Shown: positions 1 through 13,100 of the stretch, one piece after another | How positions within the stretch are numbered: position 1 is the first letter of the stretch | How the letters are laid out: each line of letters begins with the position of its first letter | Source: Trileptium ribeirensis | Lineage: Eukaryota > Nematoda > Enoplea > Enoplida > Thoracostomopsidae | DNA: 64,000 bases | NCBI GenBank assembly: GCA_030248225.1 | Contig: JASANE010018429.1 | Location: 1 to 64,000 of the forward strand | Reading direction: 5' to 3' | Translations under genes and position numbers: made by a program | The notes under the pieces: generated by a model | What the model was told of the DNA's origin: nothing | The model's database searches: none | Seen by the model: only the letters and a program-made list of their open reading frames with translations

Positions 1-1062
1 TAACATAACCAAAATACTGAAGACAGACTATATTCTTGCAATCGGGTTGATTGACTCTAAATCCACTGATAACATCTAACAGCTTATGAAATTGTCGCGC
101 TGCCACTAGATAACCAAACCATCGTACTCAGCGTACAGAAAATGGTATATATACCATTTTTGATGCCCTACAAGCAATAAATAACCAAACAAATGAAAAC
201 TCACTACATTTTTGAAATTGGGTTCTTTGATCCTAAAACGTTCGAAACCCCATAAAATTATATAATATAGTCAAATTGGCTAAAATCGCAAAATCATCGT
301 ATTCAGCATGTTTGATAAGGTAATAGACATTCGTTGTAAGGTAAAAACGCGCAACAACGTGTCGAAATTTGAAAAAATCGCATTTCTGGCAAAGCGTCGA
401 CGGGTCATATTCAGAGCCCACAGCAGGACAGGGAGTGGTGCCACAAAAAATTCATGATCAGCAGAGGTGTCGGTTTTTCGATGCGAAAGCTGTGTTACGA
501 GATATGGGATGCCAAACACCGGAGCGCGTATGACCAAATTTGGCACACAACCATTAAAACCTGTTTTTGTCATTTCGAGCCTGAAGATGGGGTCACAGCA
601 GTTTGCGTTCAACTAAAGAGCAGACCCTCATCACTTTTCTTGTCAAAATCTATTCTCCCGAAGACTGGGCTATCCATTTTTGCTAGGGAGGAATGAACTG
701 GGGGACCCGATTTTGCCAGGGGGTATTTTGTCAAGAGAAACCCGGTTAAAAATGGTGTCAAAAATACTATCAAAACGCTTTTGATGGGGCAAAAGCTATT
801 TTGAAGCAAATTTTGACAAAATTTACGGCATTTTTGGCTTCAGGAAGGAATTTTAGTACAAATTTTATGTACTTTGGACCTATTGAAAACAAAAGATTTT
901 CCAAGGAGCCCAGCATTTTGCCAGGGGGCACTTGATAATGCCAGCCCAAATTTAGAGACCCCCGGAAGATGAGTTAGGCAGACAGGATCAGACAAAAAGA
1001 AATTTTCATGTTTTCCCTTAGTGTCCTCAGTGGAAACTCCGGTCGCCTCGCTTGCTTTCTTT
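1..1062 (+). repeat. Dispersed repeat family A, copy 1, with nested family B insertion
   Basis: Bases 1-625 and 960-1062 align with 54560-54678 and 55354-55960. Shared landmarks are AGACTATATT, CAAACAAATGAAAA-TCACTACATTTT, AAGGTAAAAAC, TCTGGCAAA, GAAGATGAGTTA and CTCAG-GGAAA-TCCG. Between about 626 and 960 sits a minus-strand copy of family B. No long coding frame is seen. The 3' end of this repeat supplies the pyrimidine tract just before mig-15 exon 1. Confidence 0.75.
640..955 (-). repeat. Dispersed repeat family B, nested copy
   Basis: Read on the minus strand it matches 21290-21480 and 38730-38930. Shared blocks are TTTTGTCAAAATTT, GCTTCAAAAT, ATCAAAAGCGTTTT, TTTTTAACCG and CCCCCTGGCAAAAT. 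The family is rich in G/C runs at its ends and has no recognisable coding content. It splits the family A repeat, so it inserted later. Confidence 0.7.
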
Positions 1063-1090
1063 CAGATATATTATAATGTATTTTATTTAG

Positions 1091-1180
1091 ATCAACAGCA
1101 TGCTAAGCCTAGAAATACTCCGTCATCTGGCGCCGGGGCTTCTGGTGGCAATATTTCTAGGGACCATCATCGACGTTCAG
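1091..1180 (+). CDS. mig-15: mig-15 exon 1 of the window (linker)
   Basis: This exon codes a polar, Arg/His/Gly/Ser-rich stretch ([11 protein letters not shown] through RDHHRRS). It enters in phase 1 after the acceptor TTATTTAG and leaves in phase 1 at GTTTGT. The next exon's first codon completes as GAA, so the frame holds. A second acceptor, CTTTCTTTCAG ending at 1065, would add eight residues (IYYNVFYL) in the same frame starting in phase 0. The missing upstream exon is needed to choose. The polar composition and the matching frame are the only evidence, because linker sequence is not conserved. Confidence 0.7.
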
Positions 1181-4100
1181 GTTTGTTTATATTTATATGT
1201 TTATAGCTCAGAAATTCCGATAGTGTTATAGCCGGAATCCAGATTGCGCAACCACCAAGTTAATTAATGACAGTCGGTGTTTAAAATTTTGGTAATCTAT
1301 GTAAGCACTGACCATATTATACTTGATCACAGTAAAATTAATTTCTCTTGCATAAATATATTGTAAAATTTTGAAATCGATAGGTTTTGTAAATCAAGAT
1401 TCTCACATATATTTAGTTTCAAACTATGGATCCATAGTGTAAAATAAGCCAGAAAGGATTGTTAAATAGGCCAGAAATGACTGTCCTCAATGTTAAAACT
1501 GAATCTTTTGAAGCAATATGGATGTGCCTTTTTGGAAGTGTTAGCGTGCTCTGCCGCGCAAAAGCGACAAAATAATGTGCAAGATGATGGATTGAATTAT
1601 TGATCAATTTTTATTACACTCGTGATTTGTAGGCTGTTCGCACATTTTATGTACAAAATCGCTGATCAACCGTCCTTTGCGGGCTCTGACTACACACATG
1701 TTTGTAATATCCGTTGGCGGTTGAGCAGAAGCGTATTAGAATAGTTACCACGGTGAAAGTGTCACACTATTATTGTGTGGGCGGAATCATTGTGTTGCAG
1801 AATCCATGTACAAGGTGCTTGAAGCCAATAACTTTACCATTTGCTCGAACAGCTGGTTCTTCCAAAGCATGAGGGTGCGTGTCATTTTTCGTTGCCCTTG
1901 GTAACTAATGAGTGTCTTGGTTGGCGTCCCATCCCAAAAATTTGAGTTCCGTGATAAAAATAATCCCAGATGATAAAAAGTTGACGAAATTTTTCAATTT
2001 TTTACATAATCCCATTCTCGAGATTAAAATTTCATTAAATCAGATATTAAATTGTCCTAAAACGCTGGTTTTAACCTGAGTAGGAATTTTTTGCACCGTT
2101 TATGAGGCCATTGATTAAGGCTAATAATTTTAGTCTTTTTCAGTGAACACGTTAAAAGTTAGAAAATTTTAAAATTCGAAACCCCCGCTTTAACGTGGGG
2201 AGGAGTGGGAACTCCCGCAACTCATACTCTCCAGCAAGATCCGACACTCGTTCCGAACCAAGTCCGCGGCTCGTGTTCCCTGCACAAAGTCTTCAGCGGC
2301 TTGGCAAAATCTTTCGGAATAACTCGAAAAAAAATTTATATTGCAATAATTGTCAAAAAGCAGGTGTATACTTCTGTTAAGTATAAGACTAATCGTGCTA
2401 TCAGTATAATTATAGATCATAATTAGCCAAAATGTACAAATATTGTACTTCTTGCTGTCTTTCGAAAAGTGGTGGAAGACTTTGGGGGTCCCATTCTTAT
2501 TCTTGTTGAAATTTTCAAAGTGGGAGGTTTACAAAATTTTGCTTTATATGCTACATATCTTTAGTAACTCTCGTACAGATATTTTCTGGCGAGTTTGGGC
2601 AGTACAAATAGTAATAATCAATGTTTAAAAATGTTTAGCGTGCAAAGAACATAAATTTAAAGACATTAATAAATATTGGGTTTAGTATAAATTGAGGTGT
2701 TGGATGAGTGGTGGGGTGTACATGGGTGACTTGGAAGGTGTACGCCGCTTGTAACACTGCAGTCAGGGTTCCATCCTTGTCGCCTGCTTGTATAGTCAAA
2801 GATTGCACTGCACAAATTAAAACGGCTTTGAAAGGTTTAATCAAAATCGACCTATAATATTGATTAACTTAGCTCTTTAACGCCCACTAGCTTATAATAA
2901 AACTAACGCATTTTATGAACTGATGTTTGAACCGAGTTTTGGTTTAGGTTGTTTACAGGAGCTTCGTTACTCGGTCACTTTTACTACGTTCCTTATGAAA
3001 ACGAGCAACAGCTTATAGATAGCTGAATGTGTTTGCCCACGCCATTTGCTGCAGTAAGGCGATAGAGTCAGCTTGTGTTTGTCAAATATTAGAGAAACGC
3101 AAATTAATTCAGGCGTTAAAAATTTAAGACAGCGTAAAAATATTCGATGATTATACAATCATCGGAACCGCTTTTTTTGACATGAAAGTAACTCTACTCA
3201 GACCTTTAATTTTATGCCATTTCGGCTTCTTGAATCTTGAGATTATGCGTTGAGTTGTCCTTATACTTTTTTATTCTGCACTATCTCCAGGCAATAACTG
3301 GTTTGAAGACAATGTGTTATGGTTAAGATATCTACTGCTAATCTATTGTGCTTCAAAAGTAATTGACATTATAGTGTTTGATGCGTGCTACCGTGTAATT
3401 ACGACTAGTTTTGTACACAATCCTACAGTGTTCTATTTTAGAACGCCCTCGTTCACATCACCAAGCTTCTCCGCATCGACCGACAAATTTAAATCATAAG
3501 CTTTCAACTCCTGCAGGTCCAGTTGTAAACGGTCATTACAACAACAACAATCGACCACATCGAAGTAGTAATAGTAGTAGCAATGTAATTCCGTATGGGA
3601 ACGCTGGCCGAAAGCAGTCAGCTCCTGTCGTTTCGAATGGTAGACAAGTAGAGGTGAGCTTTGCAATAAATTTTTATCATTGCTTTAGCATTTATCACTG
3701 CCATCGTGATTATCTAGCAATAATGTTATTACCAAGAGAGGTGGAACGAAAGTCGCTAATCTATTAACGCTGTATTTGGTTTGGCGCAATTTGCGGATAC
3801 TCAAGACATCTCGATAGGTGTCAAGTAAACGGATTACGAAAATCCATTGACTACTGTTGAGCAAGGTATGACACAGTGCGAGAACGCATTTTTGCGAGTT
3901 AAACTCTATATGACAAGATTCTACTTGTTTTGACCTGTTTCAATTTGTATTGCGAAGCTGCATCGATACTTTGCGTTTCTAATACGGTTGTGTTTTGAAA
4001 TATTGTGAACGTGCATCTCAAAGATTATTATTCCATGATTAAAATTTTAAAACATTTTAATTGTTGTAAATTTTGGTTCAATTTTATTGTAAACTGTTTC

Positions 4101-7100
4101 ATGAAAAGCAAAAAACATTGCTTAAAATGTTTTTATGAAAACTACAAATACTGCATAACCCACGCAGCGGGACATTGCATACCTCACTTTTTTATCTCCT
4201 GATCATTTTGAGAAGTTTGGCATGGACACAATTTTTGTTCCAGTTGTATCAGGCGCAATAACTAGTGCGCTTAAAATCGGTTGGATGTTCCTGATTAACC
4301 TCTTATAGTTTCGAAAAGGTTTTAAATATATTGACATGTACCAAATCATATTTCATTTGGTATTTTTTTCTATTACAAGATGCAAATGCGTTTCCAAAAA
4401 ATTAGAGCAAAGATTTAAAAGTACATATTGTGCCGTACTTCAAATAACAGGAGCATTCCAAATAATACAAATTAGAATGTTTTGAATATCATAGTGCATA
4501 AGTAACAGGAATATGGAATTTTGATATAGTTGTAGACATATCTGAAAAATTTGAAACCAAATGAGGGATGTATCTGGGTCAGTGGTGACCAAGGCCAGTG
4601 GTGATATGTGCCACAGAATTAGAATACGAAAATATGATTTTTTGCCCCAGAACAGTTTTTAGTGAAGTAAATGGAGGTTCCCATATACTGTTCATATAGT
4701 GTCTGCATTGCGCAAGGTAAACTAAAGATTTTAAAGAGCATATTAAACGATATTAGTACGAAAAACATGATTGTTAGGGTCGAACAAGGTTTAAAAGTCT
4801 GTAGCCAAAAGCGTCCTTCATATCTAGGACATTGGAGACAAATGTGACATATTTATGAGCATATGTTAAACTATACCAAGACATACTGTAAAGTAATTAA
4901 CCTATGTTAGTTCATATACCTCACCATATATATAAACATTTGCAATATATATCTTATTTATATCCTAAAATTCAGAAACGTACCTTCATATCTAGCAAAT
5001 TGGAAACAATGGATATCTGTCACATATTTATGAGCATAATTTTAAAGTATATCTGGTCATAATGTAAAGGAATTAACCTATATTGGGTCATATGCCTCAC
5101 CAAAGATATAAACATTTGCAATATATCTTGTTATATCCTATAATGGAAAACTGTAGAAAAACTCCTTAGTGCTAAATGAAATGACCTATTGCAAATATTT
5201 ATACCTTTAGATCATGTTTATGCTCTTGAAACGCTTTGGGAAAAGAAATTTTTGGAGTGCCATTAAATACACTGACTTTATGTTTATGGCTATCACCAAT
5301 TTTGCCTAAATTGCAAGTATTATCCCATTTCAACAGTGTACGCGCAATTGAGTTTTGCGGCCCAGTTGCCGGGTCTGGTACATTCTCACCATCGTCGTCA
5401 TGTCGGCAGCATGAAAGCGGTGCTTCAGATGATATCAGCGATTTGCAAGGATTACTCTACTTGAACATTTTTTGTATTACAGGACCTAGACACTCTTGCA
5501 GCCCAGTTGTCTGATCTTGGTACACCCTCGTCATCGTCGTCATCAAAACCCATCCCTTCGGCGACACAGAATAGTGGAGCTGGGGATGACTGTAACGATT
5601 TGCCAAGTCCACCGCCACCGGCGCCTCCACCACGGGAATCTTCGATTGCCAAATCATCACCAGGTCAGCTGACTCTTTTTCATTAATGGAGTCACACTAG
5701 CACTTAAATGAGCTAAGCTTTAATATGTTCATATTGATATCCAGACAGAATATTTATTATGGTTAGATCCATTATTTAGCTGAAATTTTTCAATGCACGC
5801 GTATTTGCAAAGGTGTAGTCGGAATTCCGGATCCGGGAAAATCATGTTAAGGTTAAGGTTCCGGCAAAAAGCAAAAACCACACCGGAAGCAGAATTCCGG
5901 TTTAAAACTTTGTTTATATTTTACATTTTTTCTAGTAGTAGATTAAACATGGAAATGGAAATGACCGCTATAAAAAGCGGAGTGGTACTGATGCCCCCCG
6001 CAACTTAGTTCGGCCTGTACGAGATCTAAAGTGGTCACTGGAGACACAAGCGGCGTCCTCGCAATAGGCCATACCTTGCTACCGATTATTCACATATGGG
6101 TAGACCAACTGCTCCCTGTGATCAGTAATAACTGTAAGAGTTTCGCCATTCTACATACCTTAGCCGTACCATCACGCGATTTTTCAGTTCCCCGGGATCT
6201 GGGAAAACATTGCAAACGTGCTGTTCCAGCGTAAGCATCCAGTGCGAGCGGAAATAAACACTTAGTAATGCTGTGATCTTTTGACATGAAGTTATTTGGA
6301 TTAGTATAGGCGAATACATGAAATTCATTACTAGTTTCGAAAGGATTCAAAATGTTGTGTTCCTTCTGTATCATTTGAACAATTTTTTTGTTATTTTACA
6401 TAGAATGATTTACTGTGATGGTGACGGCGTTATACTTTGAACCTTGCGGGGTGTCTTCGTGTGTACTTTTGTAAAAAAATCTAATAAAACCTATCTTATG
6501 GCTCTTAGTCATTATTATTATTGCTTGTAATTTTAGGGAACAGCGGCGTTGCAACTGTGGTCGTTAAAACACACTCAGAGCTTGGTAATACATTTGACGA
6601 AGATAATGGTGACGATAACTCGCTGCAATCCGATGGAACACTGTTAGTGAAAGCTCTTTGGCGTAGTCATTGAGGATCTTATTTTTAAAATTTATTCTTC
6701 ACTTCTGACACAAACTAACTTTCGTTGGACGAGTATTGGTATTTTAGTTGTCTTTTAACAGTTAAATGATAAATTTTGCGATTTATTTAATGGTTGAAAT
6801 AGGGTACCTACCACAAATTGCTGCTGCTCGCTCAATGTTTTTTAGTTCGCTGCTCGCGCGATGTTCTCTCACTGCTGCTTGCTCGAAAGATTGTCATTTT
6901 TGGCCGTTGCGGTATCTTTTCTTTGATAATGCTTCATTCTTTGGGCTACATTATGTTGACTCTACTATAACAGGACGTCGCATGGCTTAATATGTATGTA
7001 TTTATCAGATGTGAACTTGTGTACAATAATGTGTCTACAACAGGGTGAATAAAATACATTATATATGCTCAGTTGTGTATTGCATGATGTTCATTACATT

Positions 7101-10100
7101 TTCCAATGCAACTGGCTGTTATGGTTTGTGAATTAGTGCTTGTTTTTATTGTTTTCATGGATTGATCCGTCCTGCTTCTTTGTCGAGTAAACGAACGAAA
7201 TGTACCGTTGTTATTGTGACCGATTCTACAGAGTTGTTTGTCCCTAGCTATTTGTTTTTGTTTGCTTTTGTTAGTGTCATATGACTGAAAACTTTTTTCT
7301 ATAAAACTGTTTATTAAATATTTAGAATGGTTATTTATTATTAATCTTTAATAGACGATAAGATATTTTTTAAAAACGAGAGACAGGTGGTTTATGTTCG
7401 CTAACAATTTTAACTAAGTGCGGGAATTTTTTTTTATATGTCATTAAGTTATTGATTGTTTTCTTTCTTCGTATTGTACTTAAAAATTCTGATAAAGCTT
7501 GGAAGCTTTAAATAACGTAACTACTAATCCACAAAACAGTGACTACTATTGCGTTGTTGCTGGTAGTTGTTATTTCACTCGTTCGGGTGCATTTAAGAAG
7601 CGGCGGTATTATTAAGCTGTTGACTAAATTTTAGGCCTTCGAAAGCTGTCGTGTCATCGACAAGTATTCGTTTCGATGACAACAGTGCTTCTGTTTCGAC
7701 AGTTGAAACCGATGACACATTACGTTCTATAATTGCGCATCAAAAATCGGCGATCGCAAGTCGTAGCTCCGGAACGGTTCTCGATAATCAGCCTCCGCCT
7801 GATAAACCACTACCTCCTACACCATCTTCTGATGGCGACGCAGACGGAAATGGGTCACCTCATGCGTCTGACGGTGATGGAACATTGGTAATCGTTAAGA
7901 AGTCGGTAAGTGCGTTTGGTGGGTTGAATTAGTAGGTGTATGATGTATTTATCATTTGATGCATAAGCAAACATTATTGTTTTGATAAAGTGCTTTTTTG
8001 CACCAGTATTTACTGTTTAAGTTACGCTAAGCCTGTTTTATTAAACAATATTAAATTTATAGGGGACACCATTTCATATTATAGTTAACACTAATTTATT
8101 TAGAATAACGTGGAAATTTCGGATATTTTTGGTATATTGGGGATCTTGGATGCCATTAAATCACTACAACCCGGAGCAGGATTGGCAAATGTTGCTAGCC
8201 TGAAACTAAGTAAAAACAACCGGGGCTAAATACCTAACGTCGTACTGAAAGTGAACATTGGAAGAGGCATCTGAAGTTAAGAGACACGCTGCATACTAGG
8301 GACGTAGTTGATTTTAAAAATTTTTCATAGGATTTTAAAAACGTTGACAGGTTTATGCAAGTTTGATTGGTTTTCCTATGCTCGAAGGACAACCACATCT
8401 ACCTTATAAAATTCGCGCAACATTTGTGAAAAGATAACCATACACCTGTTAGACCGATACATCTATTGGTGGCTCCTTACCTTCTTTACTTCAAACTCAC
8501 AACTTATTTTAACATCGAACAGGCATCTGGATCTAAATATTCTCAACGTTAGCGTGGTTCTTTCCTACCCATTACTCGTCAGTCACCATGGGATGGTCAT
8601 CTATAAGGGTGAAAGCCGAAAAACTCAATCTATACAGTTTTGAAAATGAAGTGTTTATTTTGAGTTTCAGTTAAAAGTTTGAGTGCAAACCAGTAATAAA
8701 AGACGACCAAGTGAGGTGTATTATTTTTCTTGGCCTAAGGAAAATATAGTATACATCAAAATTGATCAGTTAAAATCAAAATATATGGGCATAACGGCAA
8801 CAACTTTGTTTCGGCATTCTCTAGTTAAGGTTTTGTCATTCTCCACCAGTGAAATTTTGCACTTGGCCGCGAAATGCAATGTTAGGATAACCGTATTATC
8901 CCGACGTCGCGCCTAACATACGAATATGAAATCGCATCCGGGTACCCTCGCACATCACTAATATTTACAATAAATACTGAAATCAAATCAGGTACCATCA
9001 GCTCTGTGGTTATTCTAGTAATAATAATTATTTATTGGAACAGAACAAGCGCCGTTTTCACTGATAGCTCTAGATGGAAAGTCGTGAAAAAGTCCCTCGT
9101 TGTCGTTCATAACTCATCTTATGATAGATGCATTTCGATAAACTTATTCTGTAGCAAACGTAATCAGCTCCGACCCAACTGCCAGGTCAAAATGACAAAA
9201 ACTAAAGGTTCTTTGACAAATGTGGTCATACTAGTATTTCGCAGCCCACATCTCGTTAGACGAGCGTCGCATCGAAAAACACATTGAGAATCATCTCATA
9301 CAGCGTTACCGACCACGTCGTTTTTGAGTGTCCGCTCCAAGACCCACTGTAGGCCGGAATATGGTTCGTTAACGTTATTTTCCAAATTTCGTTGGTGTTA
9401 TTACATAATTAAACCTGATGTCGCAGATCCGTGCTGGATCGTTACGAGACAAATTAATCCTTACCACAGCACAATGGGCAAGATTTACGAATTTCTAGCC
9501 GGGAACCGTCACAGGAATTAACCTTCAAATGCAACGGTTCCGAACGAATTTACAGACTCTCCGCGCGGTTTAGCAATTGTAGACATGTATATAGCTTCAT
9601 TTATAATGACTTAATGGTGTTTGTCTATATAACCGCATAGATTATTCGATTTTATGAATTTGTGTTGCCATATTCTTTGTTTTGGTTATCATTATATACC
9701 CTATTGTACCAATATTCTGCATCATTGTCATATCATTTTCATGCATCGTTGCCTTTGTTATATATTGTGCCGTTGTCATGTATCGTTATCATTAAAATGT
9801 TCCTTGTTGTACCGTCTGCTGTCGCCATAAAGGCGCGCTTCATAGTACCCTTATTGCTGTAGTCCGAACGAAGTGTAACGTCGTGGAGATTGTGTGTTGC
9901 AGGTGTGAAACCTTGGTCTGTGTGTATGTGATAAGTCGAGAACGACTTAACCGATTTTCATTATCTTGGGCTTATTCGAACCGGCACAGGAGATTTACCG
10001 TGTACATCCCCGAGCGTTTTTTATTTGAGTTTGGTTCCGGGTACAGAGGTCAAAATGTGGTGTTTTTTGCCCATTTTACACCGTTTTAGTTACCTTCACA

Positions 10101-13100
10101 GAAGCAAGGTTATTTTTATGTCAACTTTCGAATTTTTTTCTCTGGTTGGTTTTATTTCATAGTAAAATGACAAATGCCGATGACCCTTTCTTTGTTTTTC
10201 GATTAAGGCTCCGGTTCTGGATTTATGGGGTTTGAGGCACGGATGTATGGCGCTCCAATTGTTCCTCGACCCAAAATTTGAAAATTTGTTCTGACGTCTT
10301 GGGCGGCTGATAAGTTTAACTTGGGGGTTTTCGGGCATGAGAGACTCATTGCCAGTGCTGTTTTTGCTCCGTTAACCATGGTTTCACGGGTACGTGGGTA
10401 AGACGCAGTATGGTTCTGGGTCAGATGTCAAAATGAGGGTTTTTACTCCATTATAGTACCCTTCACGGAAGCAAGGTTATTTTATCTTATCTTTCGAATA
10501 TTTATCTCTGGCTGGTTTTATATCATAATAAAGTGATAAATGCCGAAGCCTCTTTCGTGTTTTTCGATTAAGGTTCTAGTTCATGGGGTATGAGGTATGG
10601 CACCCCCATGTTTCCTAGACCCAAAATTCAAAGATTTGTTCTGACGTCCTGTAAAGCTGAAAAATTTAACTTGGGGTTAAACCAAAGTTTCACGGGTACG
10701 TGGGTAAGATGCAGTATGGTTCTGGGTCAGATGTCAAAATGAGGGTTTTTACTCCATTATAGTACCCTTCACGAAAGCAAGCTTATTTTATCTTAACTTT
10801 CGAATATTTATCTTTGGCTGGTTTTATATCATAATAAAATGATGATAAATGCCGATGCCTCTTTCGTGTTTTGCGATTAAGGTTCCGGTTCATGGGGTTT
10901 GAGGTATTGCATCCCCGTGTTTCCTATACCCAAAATTCAAGATTTGTTCTGACGTCCTGTAAAGCTGAAAAGTTTAACTTGGGGGTTTTTGGGCATGGGA
11001 AACTCATTGCCGGTATTGGTTTTGCGCTGTGACCCGTGGTTCCGCGGGTACGGGGGTATGGCGCCCCAAGGTTCGGGGTCTTACCTCATTTTAGTACCCT
11101 TGACGGAGCAAGGTTATTTTTATCTTAACTGTCGAATTTTTTCTCTGTTTTAATTTCAGAGTAAATTGATTAATGCCGATGCCACTTTTTTGTTCTTCGA
11201 TTAAGGCTCCTGTTCATAAGGTTTGAGGTATGACACCCCTGTGGTTCCTCGACCCAAAATTCGAAAATTTGTTCTGACGTCCTGGGTACCTGAAAAGTTT
11301 AACTTAAGGTTTTTGGGCATGGGAAACATTGCCGGTATTGGTGTTTGAGCTTTGACCCATGGTTCCACGAGGTTCGGGGTCAAAGAGCAAAATAAAGGTT
11401 TTATTTACCTCATTTTAGTACCCTTGACAGAAGCAATGTTATTTTTATTATAACTGTCGAATTTTTTTCTCTGCCTGGTTTTATTTCATAGTAAAATGAC
11501 AAATGCCGATAACTCCTTTTTGTTTTTTGATTAAGGCTCTAATTCATGGAGTTTGAGTTATGGCACCCCCGTGGTTCCTCGACCCACAATTCAAAAATTT
11601 GTTCTGACATCCTGGGCAGCTGAAAAGTTTTACAGGGGGTTTTCGGGCACGGCAAACTCATTGATGGTGTTGATTTTGCTCTGCGATCCATGGTTCTATG
11701 GGTACAGGGGTATGGCGACTGCAATCTCGATAGAGTTACTAGTATGTACTGTTGTCAATAGAAGTTGTTATCGTTGATTTGTTGTATATTTTATAATACT
11801 TGTATCTTGTAATGTATATCCGTATCGTTGCTTTGATGTACAATAGTATGATCAAACTCGAATTATCACTTTTTCCTTTTTCTATCGTACCGTCGAAGCT
11901 TACATTTCAACCTAGTTCGATATTTCCTGACTGATACACCCCTCGACGCGTAAGTTTCACACTAGGTCAAATATTTCTTGATTGATATGCCGTCCTTAGC
12001 TTGCCTGGACCAGCCAACCTGCCGTTTGCAATTAGCATCGAACGAGCAGTTGTCCCTTGGCGCCCCGATAACTAACCGCAGCGCCATTCCCTTTCAACCG
12101 AGTCCCGTGTCGAGTAAGGTAAGCGCAGCCGTCGGCAAAAGATTTGTTAAAGTAAAGTAAAGAGTGCCTATCATTGTAAGGTAACCAAGCATTTGGATAG
12201 GAACGTTTTGGTTATATAGAGTCCAACTGGACTATATCATACCTTTCTTGAAGTTTTACCAGAATTCCAATTGTATTTTAATTTGTTTGGTTACGCATTG
12301 CGTGCAGGGCGTCAAGAATGGTATGGGTAGGTATGTAAGAACGCTGAATACAATAGTGTGCTTGTATAATAGTGTCCGGCGTATGTATTTAATGCCCTTT
12401 CAGGCTTTTTCATTGAGTTTATGGTTATTGAACTATTATTATATTATTATTGAACTATATTATTATTCCAGGCTATAGTCGATATTCAGTAGTTTTATAA
12501 TATATACCGCATAAAAAATAGTCTATAAAAGATTTTCGGCATGCTGAAAACAAGGGTTTGGTTATCTAGAGATCAGTACAGATACTTGATGCGTTGTCAG
12601 TTGCTTTCGATGGATTTAGAGTAGATGAAGTTTTAGGTTTTTCAATGGCTTCAGGGTTTCAGTTGTTTTACGTTGGTATATAGACCAAACACATGTTGTT
12701 ACAAGTGATTACATAATGATAACTTCAAAATAAACACATGCTCGCTCCGTTTCACCCTCGTATACGGTATACTAGTTAGAGTTGTTACATTATAAAGGAA
12801 CATTATACACAGTGTAGGTTAATCGTCTAATTTCGACATAGAAACACCTGTTTGTCAGAACCTATTTTCACAGGCCACGTAACTTTAGATTAAATTGCAC
12901 AGCTCATCATTAATATTTTCGGGTTTTTATAAAACAATGGAGTAATTGGCCATACCAATGCAACAAAATGTGTAATTTTGCTCTGAAACTTACTAAGTAT
13001 TAGTTTAGCGACAGTCTATAAATGGGTGGACATTCTTTGGCCTGTCTTTAACCTGTGGCTATTAAAATTAAGTGTCAAAGAGAGCTTCTGTGATGAGTGT

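Noticed and set aside
2190..2426. GC-rich Ser/Arg/Pro open frames as an extra mig-15 exon
   Set aside because: No convincing acceptor or donor, and exon 1 joins exon 2 in frame without it.
5236..5514. 92-codon frame as a gene
   Set aside because: It crosses the decayed exon copy and runs through the exon 3 acceptor in the wrong frame.
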